This document shows, one piece after another, positions 6,924 to 7,696 of a stretch of DNA of 7,696 nucleotides. Position 1 is the first letter of the stretch. Every line of letters starts with the position of its first letter. The position numbers were made by a program, and so were the translations under genes. Location: the NCBI GenBank assembly GCA_023230905.1, contig JALNWL010000121.1:1-7696 (forward strand), read 5' to 3'. The stretch is from Syntrophales bacterium. GTDB taxonomy: Bacteria; Desulfobacterota; Syntrophia; Syntrophales; UBA2251. The notes beneath the pieces are model-generated. The model made no database searches and was not told the DNA's origin. It saw only the letters and a list, made by a program, of their open reading frames with translations.

Positions 6924-7405
6924 GACCGCACCGCCTTGTCGAATCTCGCCAGAAATTCGGAGAACAGGACCAGGGCCAGCAGGCCGCAACCCAGGGCGAT
7001 GCCCAGGGCGAAGGGATAGACGGGCATGCCAAGGGTCGACGACACCTCCCCGCTTTGCTTGAGCTCAAGGGCATACCGAAGGCTCTGCCAGCCGATCAGA
7101 CCGAAAAGAACGCCTCCGATCGCGTCATTGGCGAGGCCGATGACCGTCTGGGCGCGGCGGGGGAGCTTCTCCACCAGGATGTCCACGGCGATGTTTCCCT
7201 TCTCCATGGCCGTGCGCGCCAGGGCGAAGGAAACGACGAGGGTGCCCAGAAAACCGACGAGTTCATAAGCGCCTGGGATGGGACGTCCGAAGAAGCGCAG
7301 GACGATGTCGGCCGTGGACAACAGCATCATGGTGACGACGGCGCCGCTGGCCATGTGGCTGAAGAGGTGACTTGCCTGGCGGATGATCCTGTCCGGTCGA
7401 TCCAT
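6920..7405 (-). CDS. dctQ: TRAP transporter small permease subunit (DctQ family)
   Basis: Small inner-membrane subunit of the same TRAP transporter; in the family it holds the DctM elevator in the membrane. It has 161 residues, normal for DctQ, with four hydrophobic segments at about 14-36, 47-66, 88-108 and 128-152. Family-like features include ADIVLRFFGRPIPGAYELVGFLG at 32-54 (conserved Arg after the first helix, Glu in the second) and the segment LGMPVYPFALGIALG at 125-139. ATG 7405 is taken as the start because it gives the usual short N-terminus before helix 1; the nearest Shine-Dalgarno-like GGG is 11 bases upstream and weak. The stop overlaps the dctM ATG (ATGA), which implies translational coupling. 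dctP lies 96 bases upstream, with a hairpin in between. Confidence 0.92.
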   Translation of the reverse strand: MDRPDRIIRQASHLFSHMASGAVVTMMLLSTADIVLRFFGRPIPGAYELVGFLGTLVVSFALARTAMEKGNIAVDILVEKLPRRAQTVIGLANDAIGGVLFGLIGWQSLRYALELKQSGEVSSTLGMPVYPFALGIALGCGLLALVLFSEFLARFDKAVRS

Positions 7406-7436
7406 TGATCTTTTTTCCCAGCTCCGAGGTTGAGGT

Positions 7437-7472
7437 GCTCCCGGCCTCCTTCACAGCGCGGCGGCCGGGAGC
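7437..7472. repeat. Strong hairpin between dctP and dctQ
   Basis: GCTCCCGGCC (7437-7446) and GGCCGGGAGC (7463-7472) are perfect 10-base complements around a 16-base loop. On the plus strand the stem is followed by G and five T (7474-7478), giving the shape of an intrinsic terminator. On the minus strand, the direction of the TRAP genes, no T-run follows. In the TRAP transcript it would sit just after dctP, where such stems often stabilise the binding-protein message or lower expression of the permease genes (inference). Confidence 0.7.
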
Positions 7473-7501
7473 GTTTTTCATGATGATCGTTCTTGACGGT
7501 C

Positions 7502-7696
7502 CTATTTCACGCCCGTCGACTGTTTGTACTGGCGATAACTCGAGAACTTTTTCTTGCCGAAGGCCTTGATAGACGCCTGGAGATCCCGCACCGCCTTCTC
7601 CGGGTTCACCCCCTGCGTCCGGTTGGCGTCGATGTACTCGCTCACGACCGGTTTAACGCCTCTTACCCAGCGCCGGGACTCGGCCTGCGAGAGGGG
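7502..7696 (-). CDS. dctP: TRAP transporter substrate-binding subunit, C-terminal end only
   Basis: Reading the minus strand from the right edge gives 64 residues ending at TAG 7504-7502; the rest of the gene lies outside the window. The fragment has the charged, helical look of a DctP C-terminus: RRWVRGVKPVVSEYID at visible 8-23, then an EKAV segment and a Lys-rich tail ending STGVK. This resembles the family's terminal helix around a conserved Trp followed by a 'KP' or 'AP' turn. Position supports the call more than sequence does, since dctP-dctQ-dctM is the standard gene order. The complete protein would be a secreted periplasmic solute-binding protein of about 330 residues. The signal peptide and ligand-binding Arg are not visible, so the substrate cannot be judged. 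Confidence 0.75.
   Translation of the reverse strand, partial: PLSQAESRRWVRGVKPVVSEYIDANRTQGVNPEKAVRDLQASIKAFGKKKFSSYRQYKQSTGVK

Noticed and set aside
5505..7019. Plus-strand open frame of 504 codons opposite dctM
   Set aside because: Its product is almost all Asp, Glu, Gly, His, Arg and Gln with no domain pattern, as expected from antisense reading of a hydrophobic membrane gene in GC-rich DNA. The minus strand encodes an unmistakable DctM and DctQ.
7263..7481. Minus-strand frame of 72 codons across the dctP-dctQ gap
   Set aside because: It runs through the hairpin and out of frame into dctQ, and has no recognisable product.
1..7696. Mobile elements, tRNAs, CRISPR, phage or defence genes
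   Set aside because: No transposase, integrase, terminal repeats, regular spaced repeats or cloverleaf sequence was seen. The window is nearly filled by housekeeping, envelope and transport genes of uniform composition.

Overview
The window is a GC-rich, densely coding piece of bacterial chromosome. It holds seven protein genes, two of them cut by the window edges. No RNA gene, mobile element, CRISPR array or phage gene was seen. GC richness, an ileS-lspA pair, a periplasmic YcbB-type L,D-transpeptidase and a tripartite TRAP transporter point to a Gram-negative bacterium. The IleS sequence style suggests a delta-proteobacterial (Desulfobacterota-like) host, but that is inference from memory of family sequences, not a search.

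Left part, plus strand (1-3842): the 3' part of ileS (isoleucyl-tRNA synthetase, N-terminal ~150 residues missing), then lspA (lipoprotein signal peptidase) 11 bases later with its ribosome site overlapping the ileS stop, then a glutaminyl-peptide cyclotransferase gene (QC) that probably starts at TTG 2970. The 79 bases between lspA and QC hold a short hairpin and a 10-base direct repeat. The three genes look like one transcription unit.

Middle, minus strand (3787-5614): a 568-residue exported L,D-transpeptidase, convergent with QC and overlapping its 3' end by 56 bases. It starts at ATG 5493 behind a strong Shine-Dalgarno site. A candidate promoter and a leader hairpin lie in the 128-base gap upstream.

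Right part, minus strand (5622-7696): a TRAP transporter operon in the order dctP (3' end only), dctQ, dctM. dctQ and dctM overlap by ATGA. A strong hairpin sits between dctP and dctQ. The transported substrate cannot be told from this sequence.

Functionally, the left and middle genes share a cell-envelope theme: lipoprotein maturation, N-terminal pyroglutamate formation on exported proteins, and peptidoglycan cross-linking. The TRAP genes are a separate uptake system. I found no convincing undescribed system. The points most worth checking are an unusual Trp-to-Arg substitution in a conserved IleS motif, and the chance that the transpeptidase has an N-terminal Gln that the neighbouring cyclase could modify.
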